Shown here piece by piece: positions 25,141 to 34,123 of a DNA stretch of 64,000 nucleotides; position 1 is the first letter of the stretch; each line of letters opens with the position of its first letter. The notes under the pieces were generated by a model. That model saw only the letters and a program-made list of their open reading frames with translations, was not told where the DNA came from and ran no database searches. This DNA comes from CAYMMX01 sp964391675 (lineage in GTDB: Bacteria; Cyanobacteriota; Vampirovibrionia; Gastranaerophilales; Gastranaerophilaceae), in the NCBI GenBank assembly GCA_964391675.1, contig CAYMMX010000003.1, positions 62,001 to 126,000 on the forward strand, written 5' to 3'. Position numbers and translations under genes: made by a program.

Positions 25141-25606
25141 ACCTTCGCTCCAACCATCTTACAAAACGGATTATTAAACTTTCATTATGAGCATTAATCG
25201 AACCAACCAATATAGTTTTTGCTCCCAGTAATTTACCTGCAAGTATATCCGTAAGAGGTCTGTCTCCTACTATAACAACTTCATGAGGTTCTATGCAAAT
25301 ATTTGAAAGTAATTTACGCATTGCCTTTGTAGATGGTTTTTTTGCATTTCCAATTATTTGAAAATTCGAAATACTTTGAACCTTTTCAAGATATTCGCCT
25401 TTTTTATTGTTGGAGATTACAGCTATAAAAAAATCTTGATCTACTTTTTTTAACCATTCTTCTGTATTTTTATGGTATTCTCCCGATTTTGAAACCATAA
25501 TAGTACTGTCCAAATCAAAAAAAATAGCTTTTATTCCCTGTTCTTTTAAGAGCTCTAAATCAATTTCGTATATATTTTTTAAATTAAAATCCGGTTTTAA
25601 AAACAT
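25127..25606 (-). CDS. YqeG-type HAD-IIIA phosphatase
   Basis: The protein has 159 residues with HAD motif I FFDLDST near residue 31 (the catalytic Asp is the first of the DxD). Motif II lies in VISNNKKGEYL, motif III is the Lys in AKKPSTKAMRKLL, and motif IV is VIVGDRPLTDILAGKLLGAKTILV. This pattern is the YqeG family (HAD subfamily IIIA). Plant and yeast homologues dephosphorylate phosphatidylglycerophosphate, so a role in phosphatidylglycerol synthesis is plausible by homology. The gene lies three bases after the kinase gene stop on the same strand, so the two form an operon. It converges with, and overlaps by 14 bases, the unknown gene before it. Confidence 0.88.
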   Translation of the reverse strand: MFLKPDFNLKNIYEIDLELLKEQGIKAIFFDLDSTIMVSKSGEYHKNTEEWLKKVDQDFFIAVISNNKKGEYLEKVQSISNFQIIGNAKKPSTKAMRKLLSNICIEPHEVVIVGDRPLTDILAGKLLGAKTILVGSINAHNESLIIRFVRWLERRFILE

Positions 25607-25609
25607 TTT

Positions 25610-26122
25610 TTACTTTAAGTCCTTAATTATAATTATAGCTTTATTTTTTAATGTATTATAATCAGAATCATTCTCAATTATATAATCCCAATCAGTTATA
25701 TCATCCAATCCGATTTCTGTTATATCACTTTCACCAATAAGCTCTCCTCTGGACGCTCTTGTTTCTCTAGATGCATTTACTCTTATTGAAATAGCTCCTG
25801 CTGCTTTAAAAACCTGATATTCGTGAGGAACTCTAACATCTGTTACTATTATTTTTCCTTCCTGAGATATAATTTTTTTTAGCCAATAATCAGGATCTTG
25901 AGAACGTCCCCAATTACCAAGATTAATTAAATCTTGCCTATACAATGGTTTATTTTTTTCTATCTCCTCATAGGTTAAACCTTTTTGTTTTCCATATTCA
26001 AGTTTGATTATATCACCCATTGCACAACGCTTATAATCTGTTAACTTTTCAAGTAAAATTTTTGCAACCGTATCTTTACCTGAATATTGTTTTCCTGAGA
26101 ATATAATAATTTTTTCAGCCAT
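25610..26122 (-). CDS. P-loop kinase resembling animal-type phosphomevalonate kinase / dNMP kinase
   Basis: The protein has 170 residues, with a Walker A-like SGKQYSGKDTVAKIL at residues 9-23. The middle has a Y-G-K-Q-x-G-L-T block followed by YRQDLINLGNWGRSQDPDYWLKKI. The core strand is IIVTDVRVPHEYQVFKAAGAISIRV, and the C-terminal IGLDDITDWDYIIEN follows. This order closely parallels the animal phosphomevalonate kinase fold (PF04275) as I remember it. Phage and bacterial deoxynucleoside-monophosphate kinases share the fold, so substrate is uncertain. No other mevalonate-pathway gene lies in the window, which argues for a nucleotide role. It is co-transcribed with the YqeG-type phosphatase gene. 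Confidence 0.6.
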   Translation of the reverse strand: MAEKIIIFSGKQYSGKDTVAKILLEKLTDYKRCAMGDIIKLEYGKQKGLTYEEIEKNKPLYRQDLINLGNWGRSQDPDYWLKKIISQEGKIIVTDVRVPHEYQVFKAAGAISIRVNASRETRASRGELIGESDITEIGLDDITDWDYIIENDSDYNTLKNKAIIIIKDLK

Positions 26123-26215
26123 TCATTCCTCAAAACTTTACTAATTAGTATAATTATAACACAACTGAATGAATATAATCTTTTCATAATTTTTAATGAT
26201 TTAATTTAAAAATAA

Positions 26216-26247
26216 TTTGTAACAATTTTCTTAAAAAAAGTTACAAA
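26216..26247. promoter_or_regulatory. Operator-like inverted repeat upstream of the GH13 gene
   Basis: TTTGTAAC and GTTACAAA are exact complements separated by 16 bases, within the 218-base divergent gap. The spacing suits a dimeric repressor. No regulator gene is adjacent, so the assignment is tentative. Confidence 0.35.
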
Positions 26248-26340
26248 CTAGCAAAAAATTGGCGTTATTTTATATTATATGTTTAGTTAGTTTTTTGTTA
26301 TCAGTTTTCGGTGTTAAGAATTTTTCAGGAGTTGTTGTCT

Positions 26341-28683
26341 ATGCGCATCTTACAAGTAAGTACTGCTGAGCTTACCTATAATAAACTCTCTATGCCTAAT
26401 AAAGATGCGTTAAAACCTTTTCCAAATAATACTCAAACTATTGCCGAAAAAAATGCTCTGGTTGGTTTAGAAAATTTACAAGCTTATTCATTGGTGAAAA
26501 AGCCTTCTTTTGGAAGGTTAAATATATATCATCTTCAAAACGGTGCCTACGTTGACGAAGCTAAAAATGTTTTCTTCAAATTATTTACTTTTCCTGATGT
26601 AAAAGAGGTTTCTGTTATTATAGCAAAAGAAGCTAAAAAAGCTGCTAAAGAAACAGGAGAAGCTTTTAAAATAGCTTCTTATAAACTTCAGAGAGACTTA
26701 AGTGAAAAATCAGGTATTTTTAGCCTGAAACTTGATTCTGGTATTGTAAAATCCGGAGATAAATATGCCTTTGAAATAACAAATAGTAATGGAGTAAAAA
26801 CATTATGTTGTGATCCTTATGCGAAAAGAAAAAAAATATTTTTTGATGCAGATAAATTCTTAGATTCAAAAAAAATGTATAGAACCGATAAATTTGCCGA
26901 AATTTATGACCATAATGCTTTCAAATGGACTGATAAAGCTTGGAGGGCCGGTTCTGATAAGAGAAGAATAAGTAATATAAATTCTCAAAGCGGATTAAAA
27001 TCTTTTAATGATGCAAGAATTTTAGAAATAAATATTCCAACATTCACTAAGGAAGGAACTTTTGATGCTGCTAAAATAAAAATTGATAAAATGATTAAAC
27101 AAGGATGGTTTAAAACAGACGGAAACGGAACATATAACACAATTGAACTAATGCCTGTAGAAACAAGTTATGCTCCGGGTTGGAATTATGATGGGATATA
27201 TAAAAATGCCCCATTAGAAGCACTTGGTGGTCCAGATGAATTAAAAAAACTTGTTGATTATGCTCACTCAAAAGGTATCAACATGATTATGGATTCTGTG
27301 CCCAATCACTTTGGAACAGATAATAACCTTTTAAGAGAAGTTGGCCCTTACATGGGAAAAAGCGGTACTTTTGGCGATAAACCAAATTTAGAAAATGATT
27401 TTAGAGATAACAAACATGTCAGGGACTGGATAATAAATATGTGCGGTTTAAATTGGGTAAGAGATTACCATTTTGACGGATTGAGATTAGACTTAACCCA
27501 CGATATGGATTCAGATTATACATTAAGACAACTTGTTCATGAAATAAATTTTCATGAACCTCACGCATTTATAACCATTGAAGATAATCGAGTTGCAGAA
27601 TCAGAAAGACTTCTTAAAAAAATATCCAAAGGCGAAATAGCTGCCAATAAACCAGAAAAAGTACATGCAGAAATTATTGAAAAATATGATAAAAACGATG
27701 TTCCCCTAAATATAGGTGTAAACGGAAGATGGGGTTATGAATGGGAACACGCAATAAATAAAGCGACATCCGGAAATATATCAATGAGCGAACTAAAAAG
27801 TGAAATGATAAATTCTGCTAAAAGAAATGACATTCTCTATGGAGCACGCCAAAGTCATGATGAAAAAGGAAATGCTGATGGAATAAGTCAAATAACAGCG
27901 CTTGTAAGAGACAGATTAGGTATGTTTTTTAAGACCGGCGGTAGAAATGACTGTGAAAAAGGACAAATAGCAGCACAATCAACACAAGCACTTTTAGAAT
28001 CTCTTGTTACAGGAAAACACCCTGACTTAAACAGAAATTCTTATCTTGCAGATACTTACAAAGAAGCTGACAAAGCTTTAAATTATGCAGTCGCCCAAAA
28101 TAAAATTTCATTAGGACTTACTGCCTCTATCCCCGGACCTAAAATGCGTTTTCAAGGGACAATAGAACCTTTTTACTTCTTTAGAAAATTTTCAACCGAT
28201 GCCGAAGCTGACTGGAAAGCAAGAAAACTGGAAAAAGGCTATTCAATAGATGATAGTGCAATTAAAGCTTCAACTATAGATTCTATAGAATACACCGAAA
28301 AATACAGAGAATTATTTAAAAAAGCCGATAAATTCGAACAAGATATAAATGAATTTGCTATATCAAATAAAGCAATGAGAGAAGGTTATATATACGAAGA
28401 CTCTACAATCGCACATAACGCTTCAAAGATTCTTGGAACTCATTTAAAAAAAGATGATTCGGAAGTATTTGTTGTTTCAAACTTTAGTGATTACAGCTAT
28501 AAAAAAGGCTATGAAATAACTTTACCAAAAGGAAGATGGAAAGAAGTTATTAACAGCAATGAAACAAAATATGCGGGAACAGGTGATTGTTCAAATTCAA
28601 GTCAATTCTATTCTGACGGAACTCATAATTCATACTTAAATATCCCCGCAAATTCTTTATTAATCTTTAAAAAAGTTGACTAA
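26341..28683 (+). CDS. GH13-family alpha-glucan enzyme (branching enzyme / trehalohydrolase-like)
   Basis: The protein has about 780 residues. The N-terminal ~230 residues include a carbohydrate-binding Ig-like fold (YHLQNGAYVDEAKNVFFKLF and a CDPYAK motif). The catalytic (beta/alpha)8 barrel has region I DSVPNHFG, region II DGLRLDLTHD with the nucleophile Asp, region III ITIEDNR with the acid Glu, and a region IV-like SHDEKGN. The layout resembles malto-oligosyltrehalose trehalohydrolase and glucan-branching enzymes. A C-terminal all-beta domain follows. I chose the ATG at 26341, preceded by AGGAG. There is no signal peptide, so it acts in the cytoplasm, probably on stored glycogen. An insert at about residues 410-450 separates regions III and IV. 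The exact reaction cannot be assigned. Confidence 0.75.
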   Translation: MRILQVSTAELTYNKLSMPNKDALKPFPNNTQTIAEKNALVGLENLQAYSLVKKPSFGRLNIYHLQNGAYVDEAKNVFFKLFTFPDVKEVSVIIAKEAKKAAKETGEAFKIASYKLQRDLSEKSGIFSLKLDSGIVKSGDKYAFEITNSNGVKTLCCDPYAKRKKIFFDADKFLDSKKMYRTDKFAEIYDHNAFKWTDKAWRAGSDKRRISNINSQSGLKSFNDARILEINIPTFTKEGTFDAAKIKIDKMIKQGWFKTDGNGTYNTIELMPVETSYAPGWNYDGIYKNAPLEALGGPDELKKLVDYAHSKGINMIMDSVPNHFGTDNNLLREVGPYMGKSGTFGDKPNLENDFRDNKHVRDWIINMCGLNWVRDYHFDGLRLDLTHDMDSDYTLRQLVHEINFHEPHAFITIEDNRVAESERLLKKISKGEIAANKPEKVHAEIIEKYDKNDVPLNIGVNGRWGYEWEHAINKATSGNISMSELKSEMINSAKRNDILYGARQSHDEKGNADGISQITALVRDRLGMFFKTGGRNDCEKGQIAAQSTQALLESLVTGKHPDLNRNSYLADTYKEADKALNYAVAQNKISLGLTASIPGPKMRFQGTIEPFYFFRKFSTDAEADWKARKLEKGYSIDDSAIKASTIDSIEYTEKYRELFKKADKFEQDINEFAISNKAMREGYIYEDSTIAHNASKILGTHLKKDDSEVFVVSNFSDYSYKKGYEITLPKGRWKEVINSNETKYAGTGDCSNSSQFYSDGTHNSYLNIPANSLLIFKKVD

Positions 28684-28776
28684 TTGTAAACGTAAACTTG
28701 TATTTTTATTTTGTTAAGATTATAATACCCAAAGAACTCTTTAAAAGTGTACTAAAGACGTTAATTGGGATTATAA

Positions 28777-29673
28777 ATGGCAAACGCTTTAACATTTCAA
28801 GAATTAATATTAAATCTTTCAAAATTTTGGTCGGATTATGGATGCATAATCCAACAGCCTTATGATATAGAAAAAGGTGCCTCTACAATGAACCCTGCAA
28901 CATTTCTGCGTTCATTGGGACCTGAACCTTGGAATACAGCAATGGTTGAACCTTGTAGACGTCCAACTGATGCCCGATATGGAGAAAACCCTAACAGGCT
29001 GGGTCATTATTTTCAATATCAGGTTATTTTAAAACCATCGCCTGATGATGCTCAAGAACTTTATTTAAAAAGTTTGCAAGCCATGGGTATTGATTTATCT
29101 GTACACGATGTAAGATTTGTTGAAGATAATTGGGAATCACCTACATTAGGCGCAGCAGGAGTTGGTTGGGAAGTATGGCTTGACGGAATGGAAATTACCC
29201 AATTCACATACTTTCAACAAGTTGGGGGGATTGAAATAAGACCTGTTGCCCTTGAACTAACATATGGACTTGAAAGAATAGCAATGTATCTTCAAAATGT
29301 TAATTCTGTGTATGAGGTAATGTGGAATAAAGAATTGAAATATGGCGAAATATATCTTCAAAATGAAATCGAACAATCAAAATACAATTTTGAAGTATCC
29401 TGTTCTGAATCGCTTTTTAATATGTTTGATTTATATCAAAAGGAAGTTGATAATTGTATTAATTCAGAACTTGTGCTTCCCGCATATGATTATGTATTAA
29501 AATGTTCACATACATTTAACTTGCTTGATGCAAGAGGTGTAATCAGCAAGGATGAAAGAATAAATTTCATAAATCGTGTTAGAACAATGGCTGCAGCAGT
29601 TGCAAAACTATATGTAGCACAAAGAGAAAACCTTGGTTTTCCTCTTTGCAAAAAAGAAAAAGCCGGAATATAG
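28777..29673 (+). CDS. glyQ: Glycyl-tRNA synthetase alpha subunit
   Basis: This is the class II catalytic subunit of the bacterial alpha2beta2 glycyl-tRNA synthetase. The protein begins with LTFQELILNLSKFWSDYGCIIQQPYDIEKGASTMNPATFLRSLGPEPW and continues with the family's EPCRRPTDARYGENPNRLGHYFQYQVILKPSP. Further on are LELTYGLERIAMYLQ (motif 3) and HTFNLLDARGVIS. The length of 298 residues is typical. The beta subunit gene, glyS, usually next to glyQ, is absent here; amino-acid permease genes follow instead. The beta subunit must therefore be encoded elsewhere. The start ATG follows an AT-rich leader with TATAAT-like sequence near 28720. Confidence 0.97.
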   Translation: MANALTFQELILNLSKFWSDYGCIIQQPYDIEKGASTMNPATFLRSLGPEPWNTAMVEPCRRPTDARYGENPNRLGHYFQYQVILKPSPDDAQELYLKSLQAMGIDLSVHDVRFVEDNWESPTLGAAGVGWEVWLDGMEITQFTYFQQVGGIEIRPVALELTYGLERIAMYLQNVNSVYEVMWNKELKYGEIYLQNEIEQSKYNFEVSCSESLFNMFDLYQKEVDNCINSELVLPAYDYVLKCSHTFNLLDARGVISKDERINFINRVRTMAAAVAKLYVAQRENLGFPLCKKEKAGI

Positions 29674-29678
29674 AAAAG

Positions 29679-31280
29679 ATGAAAGATAAACATAGAGCAA
29701 ATTTATCAAAAGATTTTATAACAAAATTATTAAAAACAAAAAAACCTGATGACATGATTGCTGAAGCAAAAGAAGGCGGTCTGGAAAAAACTCTTGGGGT
29801 TTGGGATCTGATTATTTTAGGAATAGGTGCAATAATCGGTTCCGGTATTTTTGCAGTCGTTGGAATCGCAGCTGCAGGAGGAACCGAAAGTGCCGGAGCC
29901 GGACCTGCTCTCATAATATCAATGATTGTTGCAGCATTTGCCTGTGTTTTTTCTGCACTTTGTTATTCTGAATTTGCAGCAATGATTCCTGTTACCGGAG
30001 GAGCCTACATTTATACATTTGCAACATTAGGAGAATTTGCAGCTTGGATGATTGGTTGGGTATTAATGCTTGAGTACGCTATAGGTTATATAGCTGTTGC
30101 GTGTGCATGGTCAAATTATTTTATGCATTTTATACAAGGATTTTCTAACTATATTCCTGCATGGCTTACAAATCCTCCTGTTTGGCTTGTTAATGATTTC
30201 AGAACAGCCTCATCTATTCTTTCAAATAAAGGATTGGATCCTCTTAATATAATTCCTAATTTTTACGGAATACCTTTTTGTATAAATCTACCAGCTATAT
30301 TAGCGGTAGTAATTATAACATTAATTTTAATAAGAGGAACTAAAGAATCAACAAAAGTTGCAGGAATTATGGTTTTTGTAAAATTGGCAGTCATATTCTT
30401 ATTCATTATCGTAGGTGCTTTTTACGTTAAACCAGAAAACTGGGTTCCTTTTGCTCCTAACGGACTTAACGGAATTTTTATGGGAGCTTTTATAATTTTC
30501 TTTGCTTATATAGGTTTTGATGCTCTTGCTACTACTGCAGAAGAATGTAAAAATCCTCAAAAAGATTTGCCTATCGGAATTATTGGTTCATTATTTATAA
30601 CAACAATAATATATGTTTTAGTCGCACTTGTTTTAACAGGTATGCAACCTACAAGCGGAATAGTACCTGATAGTTTCTTAAAAGCACCTATGGCTTATGT
30701 TATGAATGCAGCAGGTCAAGATTGGGCAGCCGGATTCATAACTGTAGGTTCTTTAGCTGGTTTGACGTCGGTTCTTCTTGTTCTTCAGCTAGCTACAACA
30801 AGAATTTTACTGGCAATGAGCAGAGATAATTTTTTACCGAAAAAATTTCAAAAAATCCACCCAAAATACCATACCCCGCATATTTTAACAATAACAGTAG
30901 GTATAGTTGCTATTATAGGTATACTGGGATTAGACTTAAACGTAGCTGCAGAATTATGTAATTTTGGTACATTTACTTCATTTATAATTGTATGTATAGC
31001 CGTATTAATATTAAGAAAGACAGACCCTGACAGACATAGACCCTTTAAGGTTCCTTTTATTCCTCTATTTCCTCTATTAGGTGTTATCTGCTGTGGAGGA
31101 TTAATGATTTACTCAATGCAATTTTTAACCATTTCTGCACTGCTTTTCCCTGTTTGGCTTGGTGTTGGAGCTTTAATATATTTTCATTACGGATATAAGA
31201 AAAACAGAGTGACCGAAGTATTTGAAATAAGACAAAAAAGATTGGAAGATAACAAGAATAATGCTAAGTCAGATAATTAA
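29679..31280 (+). CDS. APC-family amino-acid permease, tandem copy 1
   Basis: This is an integral membrane amino-acid transporter of about 533 residues with around twelve hydrophobic helices. The family signature GLEKTLGVWDLIILGIGAIIGSGIFAVVG contains the helix-1 GSGIF substrate motif. The ALCYSEFAAMIPVTGGAYIYTFATLGEFAAW stretch is typical of cationic-amino-acid (CAT, YfnA-like) permeases. An ADxTAEE-like FDALATTAEECKNPQKDLPIGI follows. The start is ATG 29679, six bases after glyQ, so it is probably co-transcribed with glyQ. It overlaps the next permease by 20 bases. The substrate is unknown; gly/ala or basic amino acids are possible. Confidence 0.9.
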   Translation: MKDKHRANLSKDFITKLLKTKKPDDMIAEAKEGGLEKTLGVWDLIILGIGAIIGSGIFAVVGIAAAGGTESAGAGPALIISMIVAAFACVFSALCYSEFAAMIPVTGGAYIYTFATLGEFAAWMIGWVLMLEYAIGYIAVACAWSNYFMHFIQGFSNYIPAWLTNPPVWLVNDFRTASSILSNKGLDPLNIIPNFYGIPFCINLPAILAVVIITLILIRGTKESTKVAGIMVFVKLAVIFLFIIVGAFYVKPENWVPFAPNGLNGIFMGAFIIFFAYIGFDALATTAEECKNPQKDLPIGIIGSLFITTIIYVLVALVLTGMQPTSGIVPDSFLKAPMAYVMNAAGQDWAAGFITVGSLAGLTSVLLVLQLATTRILLAMSRDNFLPKKFQKIHPKYHTPHILTITVGIVAIIGILGLDLNVAAELCNFGTFTSFIIVCIAVLILRKTDPDRHRPFKVPFIPLFPLLGVICCGGLMIYSMQFLTISALLFPVWLGVGALIYFHYGYKKNRVTEVFEIRQKRLEDNKNNAKSDN

Positions 31281-32871
31281 TAATATAAAAACTATTACAG
31301 GCAATATGTTTAGAGCAAAAAACCCCGATGAATTTATTGCCGAAGGTAAAAAATCAGAATTAAGTAAATCACTAAATGTTTGGGATTTAATCATACTGGG
31401 GATTGGTGCAGTTGTTGGTACAGGAATTTTTACAATAGTAGGAATTGCTGCACAAGGGGGTCCCGAAGGTGTTGGAGCTGGTCCTGCTCTTGTTGTTTCA
31501 ATGATAATAGCCGCAACTGCCAGCTTATTTGCTGCACTTTGTTATTCAGAATTTGCCTCTATGATTCCTGTTGCAGGAAGTGCTTATACATATACTTATG
31601 CTACTATGGGAGAATTTATGGCATGGATGGTCGGTTGGATTCTAATGCTTGAATATGCAATTGGAAATATAACTGTAGCAAGCGCTTGGACAGGATATTT
31701 ATTCCAACTGTTGAAAGGATTTTCTCATATCCTTCCCTCTTGGGTAGTTAATCCCCCTATCTGGCTTATTAATGACTATCGTTCTGCAACAATCATATGT
31801 AATAGAGATAACTTAAATCCTGACATTGTAATTCCTCATGTTTTGGGTATTCCTATCTGTTTAAATATTCCGGCGATTATAATTGTTCTACTTTTAACTT
31901 TTATGCTTACAAGAGGTATAAAAGAATCTACAAGATTTGCGAGTATAATGGTTGGAATAAATATGTTAATAATACTTTCTTTTATTATAGTAGGTTCTTT
32001 TTACGTTAAACCCGAAAATTGGATCCCTTTTGCTCCTAACGGATTTGACGGAATTTTTATGGGTGCTTTTTTAATTTTCTTTGCATATGTTGGTTTTGAT
32101 GCTATTTCAACTACCGCAGAAGAAACAATGAATCCACAAAGAGATTTACCTATTGGTATTATCGGAACATTAACAATATGTACAATAATGTATATTATAG
32201 TAGCGCTTGTGCTTACAGGTATGATGCACTACAGCCAAATAGATTTTCAGGCTCCTATTGCTCATGCAATGAGAATAGTTGGACAAAACAGGTTAGCAGG
32301 CTTTATTTCTTTAGGTGCCTTAGCGGGACTAACATCGGTATTATTAATTTATCAATTGGGGACAACAAGAATTTTATACGCAATGAGCAGAGATGGATTT
32401 ATTCCTAAAAATCTAAGACAAATAAATAAAAAATACCGTACCCCTCAAATATTAACTTGGGTTGCCGGTATAACAGTAATTATAGGTTCTTTATTTATGG
32501 ATATAAATATATCTGCAGAATTATGTAACTTCGGAACATTTACTTCTTTTATTGTTGTATGCATCGCCGTTTTAATATTAAGAAAAACAGACCCTGATAG
32601 ACATAGACCTTTTAAAGTTCCTTTTTCTCCTCTATTTCCTATTCTTGGAATACTAAGCTGTGGAGGATTAATGGTTTATTCTATGAAAGATTTAAAAACA
32701 TCTGCAACAATATTTCCTATTTGGTTAATTGCAGGATTAGTAATTTATATTATTTATGGATACAAAACTCAAAGACAAAGAGATGATAAAAAGAAAAAAT
32801 TTACTTTAAAAGCACTTGAAAAAATTATTTTTAATAAACTTTTGGGTATAAAAGATTTAGATATAGAGTAA
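31261..32871 (+). CDS. APC-family amino-acid permease, tandem copy 2
   Basis: This is a paralogue of the preceding permease with the same architecture. It has VWDLIILGIGAVVGTGIFTIVG, ALCYSEFASMIPVAGSAYTYTYATMGEFMAW, FDAISTTAEETMNPQRDLPIGI and the ILRKTDPDRHRPFKVPF stretch, which is nearly identical between copies. At 536 residues it is the same size. The helix-1 motif is GTGIF where copy 1 has GSGIF, a difference at the substrate-binding unwound segment. The two may therefore differ in specificity. The gene begins inside the end of copy 1 (20-base overlap), so they are translated together. The N-terminal extension is about 15 residues. Confidence 0.9.
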   Translation: MLSQIINNIKTITGNMFRAKNPDEFIAEGKKSELSKSLNVWDLIILGIGAVVGTGIFTIVGIAAQGGPEGVGAGPALVVSMIIAATASLFAALCYSEFASMIPVAGSAYTYTYATMGEFMAWMVGWILMLEYAIGNITVASAWTGYLFQLLKGFSHILPSWVVNPPIWLINDYRSATIICNRDNLNPDIVIPHVLGIPICLNIPAIIIVLLLTFMLTRGIKESTRFASIMVGINMLIILSFIIVGSFYVKPENWIPFAPNGFDGIFMGAFLIFFAYVGFDAISTTAEETMNPQRDLPIGIIGTLTICTIMYIIVALVLTGMMHYSQIDFQAPIAHAMRIVGQNRLAGFISLGALAGLTSVLLIYQLGTTRILYAMSRDGFIPKNLRQINKKYRTPQILTWVAGITVIIGSLFMDINISAELCNFGTFTSFIVVCIAVLILRKTDPDRHRPFKVPFSPLFPILGILSCGGLMVYSMKDLKTSATIFPIWLIAGLVIYIIYGYKTQRQRDDKKKKFTLKALEKIIFNKLLGIKDLDIE

Positions 32872-32880
32872 TTCTATATT

Positions 32881-33840
32881 TTAATAAACCTTGTTATGAT
32901 TTTTGACTCTGAATTTTATATATAACTTTGTTAAAATTTTTAAAATACCGTAGAGTTTAACTCCATTCATTTTTAATAATTTATTATCACCGCAAACAAC
33001 TGTGATAGATTTATTTTTATGCGATTTTTCAACAATAGTTCCATATTCAGTGATTCCAGAATTGTTCTCTAATATTTGTAGTTTATATGGATTCGGGATA
33101 AAAAAATGGTTATTATATTGAAAAAAACACTTAGTCCAAGGATGAAAAGCTCTTATATGAGCAGAAATTTCTTGTGCTGATTTTGAAAAATCCAACATTA
33201 CTTCTTCATCTGTAATTCGTTTAAAATATGTTGCTTTACTTTCATCTTGCTTCACAGGTATTATTATTTCTTCATCAAGTTTTTTTAAAAGTTCACAAAT
33301 CCCTTCTCTTGATATCAAGGCAATTTTTCGTCTAAGTTCTTTACCTGTATCTTCAGGTTCAATTTTAACAATCTTATGGTATAAAATTGGACCTGAATCA
33401 AAATCTTCGTCCATTAAATGAAAAGTTACACCTGTTTCTTTTTCCATATGCCTTATTGTTTCAAGATAGGGATTAGGTCCCCTATATTTTGGCAACAATG
33501 CCGGATGAGCATTTATTGTTGCTATTTTTGCAAGATTAATTATTGGCTTTTTTAATTTTTCACACCATGTACCAACTAAAACAATATCAGGATTTAATTT
33601 TAATATTTCCTTTTTAAATTCTGCAGAATTAGCTTTTCTTGCTTTTATTTCGTATAATTTATAACTTTTTAAATATGTGTATTCTCTTGATGGATTAAAT
33701 AAATCTACCAAGAATCTGTCAAATGGGGCTAAACGTACTCTGTCATAGCGAAGAACTCCAACTACATTAACACCTGCATCCATACACCCTGCAATTAAGT
33801 TAGTAAAAATATCCCCGGCACCAAGAATAACAACTTTCAT
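32881..33840 (-). CDS. Methionyl-tRNA formyltransferase-like protein
   Basis: The fold is that of the N10-formyl-tetrahydrofolate-dependent formyltransferases. It has a Rossmann start KVVILGAGDIFTNLI, the catalytic N-x-H in INAHPALLPKYRGPNPYLETI and Asp in MDEDFDSGPIL. A linker and a C-terminal OB-like domain (FHPWTKCFFQYNNHF...) follow, as in Fmt. At 319 residues it has the size of Fmt. The N-terminus is unusual: the expected VFMGTPEFA is VVILGAGDIFT. It may therefore be a sugar formyltransferase or a paralogue rather than the housekeeping Fmt. No def gene is adjacent. The gene ends nine bases from the convergent permease. Confidence 0.75.
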   Translation of the reverse strand: MKVVILGAGDIFTNLIAGCMDAGVNVVGVLRYDRVRLAPFDRFLVDLFNPSREYTYLKSYKLYEIKARKANSAEFKKEILKLNPDIVLVGTWCEKLKKPIINLAKIATINAHPALLPKYRGPNPYLETIRHMEKETGVTFHLMDEDFDSGPILYHKIVKIEPEDTGKELRRKIALISREGICELLKKLDEEIIIPVKQDESKATYFKRITDEEVMLDFSKSAQEISAHIRAFHPWTKCFFQYNNHFFIPNPYKLQILENNSGITEYGTIVEKSHKNKSITVVCGDNKLLKMNGVKLYGILKILTKLYIKFRVKNHNKVY

Positions 33841-33961
33841 TAAAATCTCCTTAATAGGATATTTTAAACTAAAATATTAAAACAATGCAAATATTAATTT
33901 TTGTAAATTCCATTTTTTCTTTATATATTTGACTTTTAGAGCTTTTTAAAAAAAAATTTAA

Positions 33962-34095
33962 TATAATCAGGCAATTTTAAACCTTCAGGGTTATTAAAAT
34001 AATATACAAAAGAAAACAACACAGAAAAATTAATAATAACCTAATAAAACCAAAAATAACCAACCTTATCCCCTGAAATATGGGGCTTTTTTTTG
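33962..34095 (+). ncRNA. Candidate small RNA with its own -10 box and terminator
   Basis: This intergenic stretch sits between two minus-strand genes, yet it carries a plus-strand TATAATCAGG box (33962) and a plus-strand terminator (34070-34094). The resulting transcript would be about 120 nt, A-rich, with a short AACC/GGTT hairpin. There is no open frame of useful length. A TTGACT 27 bases upstream is too distant for an ideal -35. The family is unknown. Confidence 0.4.
34070..34094 (+). terminator. Plus-strand intrinsic terminator without an upstream gene
   Basis: CCCC, an eight-base loop and GGGG, then C and eight T residues. Both adjacent genes are on the minus strand, so it must serve an unannotated plus-strand transcript. 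Confidence 0.6.
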
Positions 34096-34123
34096 TTTAA
34101 AATTACAATTATAAAAGTTTGCA

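Noticed and set aside
26123..26340. A prophage or IS boundary before the GH13 gene
   Set aside because: No transposase, integrase or target duplication is visible; the gap holds only an AT-rich promoter region with an inverted repeat.
29646..32871. The two permeases as one broken or duplicated single gene
   Set aside because: Each has a complete set of helices and motifs and its own start, with a 20-base overlap in different frames. They are two intact paralogues.
33962..34095. 6S RNA as the identity of the candidate small RNA
   Set aside because: The length is too short and no long double-stranded rod with a central bubble can be drawn.
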